5,073 nt of DNA, from NCBI GenBank assembly GCA_934358955.1, contig CAKRLC010000125.1, positions 1-5,073 on the forward strand. The letters run 5' to 3'. Numbering within the stretch: the first letter of the stretch is position 1; every line of letters begins with the position of its first letter. This document shows positions 4,599 through 5,073 of this stretch, piece after piece. Below the pieces are notes generated by a model. That model did no database searches and was not told where the DNA came from. It saw nothing but the letters and a program-made list of their open reading frames with translations. Source of the stretch: an uncultured Roseburia sp. GTDB taxonomy: Bacteria > Bacillota > Clostridia > Lachnospirales > Lachnospiraceae. The translations under genes were made by a program, and so were the position numbers.

Positions 4599-5073
4599 AT
4601 AATATTGATACATTTTTGCAGATGGTAAAAGAATCAGATAACATTGTATTTTTCGGTGGAGCCGGAGTGTCTACGGAGAGTGGGATCCCGGATTTTCGGA
4701 GTGTGGATGGATTGTACAATCAGAAATATGATTATCCGCCGGAGACGATTTTAAGCCATACCTTTTATATGAGGCATACAGAGGAATTCTACCGTTTTTA
4801 CCGGGACAAGATGCTATGTCTTACAGCGAAGCCGAATACGACCCACTACAAGCTTGCAGAGCTGGAAAAAGCAGGAAAGCTTAAGGCAGTCGTCACGCAG
4901 AACATCGACGGGCTGCATCAGGCAGCAGGAAGTAAAAATGTTCTGGAGCTTCACGGAAGCGTGCATCGGAACTATTGCCGTAAATGTGGCAAAGAGTTTT
5001 CAGCAGAATTTATTTTAAATTCCAAAGGCGTTCCAACATGTGACAGCTGTGGTGGCCAGATCAAACCGGATGT
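4595..5073 (+). CDS. cobB: NAD-dependent protein deacylase, SIR2/CobB family (3' end outside the window)
   Basis: Sirtuins remove acetyl or related acyl groups from lysines using NAD, yielding nicotinamide and O-acyl-ADP-ribose. The 159 complete residues seen contain the family hallmarks: the NAD-binding GAGVSTESGIPDFRS (residues 22-36), TQNIDGLH (101-108) with N103 and D105, and the catalytic His120 in ELHGSVH. The zinc ribbon is visible as C128/C131 and C149/C152. Reading stops at IKPD, where the conserved (R/K)P(D/N)(V/I)V stretch begins, so roughly the last third is missing because of the window edge, not a mutation. The overall pattern, including EEFYRFYRDK, recalls the Thermotoga-type (class U-like) bacterial deacetylases, a judgement made from memory. 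The start is ATG 4595, with GGGAGG (4581-4586) 8 bases upstream. The usual partner, an acetyltransferase or acetyl-CoA synthetase, is not visible nearby. Confidence 0.95.
   Translation, partial: MNNIDTFLQMVKESDNIVFFGGAGVSTESGIPDFRSVDGLYNQKYDYPPETILSHTFYMRHTEEFYRFYRDKMLCLTAKPNTTHYKLAELEKAGKLKAVVTQNIDGLHQAAGSKNVLELHGSVHRNYCRKCGKEFSAEFILNSKGVPTCDSCGGQIKPD

Noticed and set aside
4332..4719. Two minus-strand frames (4332-4544 and 4534-4719)
   Set aside because: The first runs through the palindromic element and the second is antisense to the sirtuin; neither shows a domain or supporting signals.

Overview
The window looks like a chromosomal segment of a low-to-moderate GC Gram-positive bacterium of the Clostridia, most likely Lachnospiraceae. 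The reasons are AT-rich coding sequence, strong AGGAGG-like ribosome binding sites, TTG as well as ATG starts, tRNA genes without an encoded CCA, and protein sequences (a UppP, a class-U-like sirtuin, a DUF885 lipoprotein) of the type usual in gut Clostridia. The genus cannot be decided from the sequence alone.

Layout. At 3-73 lies a tRNA-Cys gene with its own intrinsic terminator (79-111). After a non-coding gap with a sigma-A-like promoter comes a rightward pair: an orphan type IV prepilin-like protein (314-949) and uppP (993-1856), undecaprenyl-diphosphate phosphatase. The two are 43 bases apart with no terminator between them, so co-transcription is likely. Facing uppP on the minus strand is a short open frame (1846-2034) that looks like the 3' remnant of a GNAT acetyltransferase. 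It contains a 65-base hairpin that may also end uppP transcription. Further right on the minus strand is a complete DUF885 family lipoprotein gene (2099-3913) with its own extended -10 promoter.

The right third holds a stand-alone initiator tRNA-fMet gene (4244-4317) with a consensus promoter and a terminator. It is followed directly by a dense block of palindromes (about 4351-4496). This block has outward-facing hairpin-plus-T-tract ends and a GC-rich core, and it resembles a dispersed palindromic repeat. The window ends inside a rightward sirtuin gene (4595 onward, cut by the window edge).

The genes do not form one pathway. UppP recycles the undecaprenyl carrier for the cell wall, the prepilin and lipoprotein are surface or membrane proteins, the sirtuin is a cytoplasmic NAD-dependent deacylase, and the tRNAs are housekeeping. 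I do not see a convincing undescribed multi-gene system. The items most worth a second look are the palindromic block at 4351-4496, the GNAT relic with its embedded hairpin, and the orphan prepilin with a dyad in its promoter spacer.
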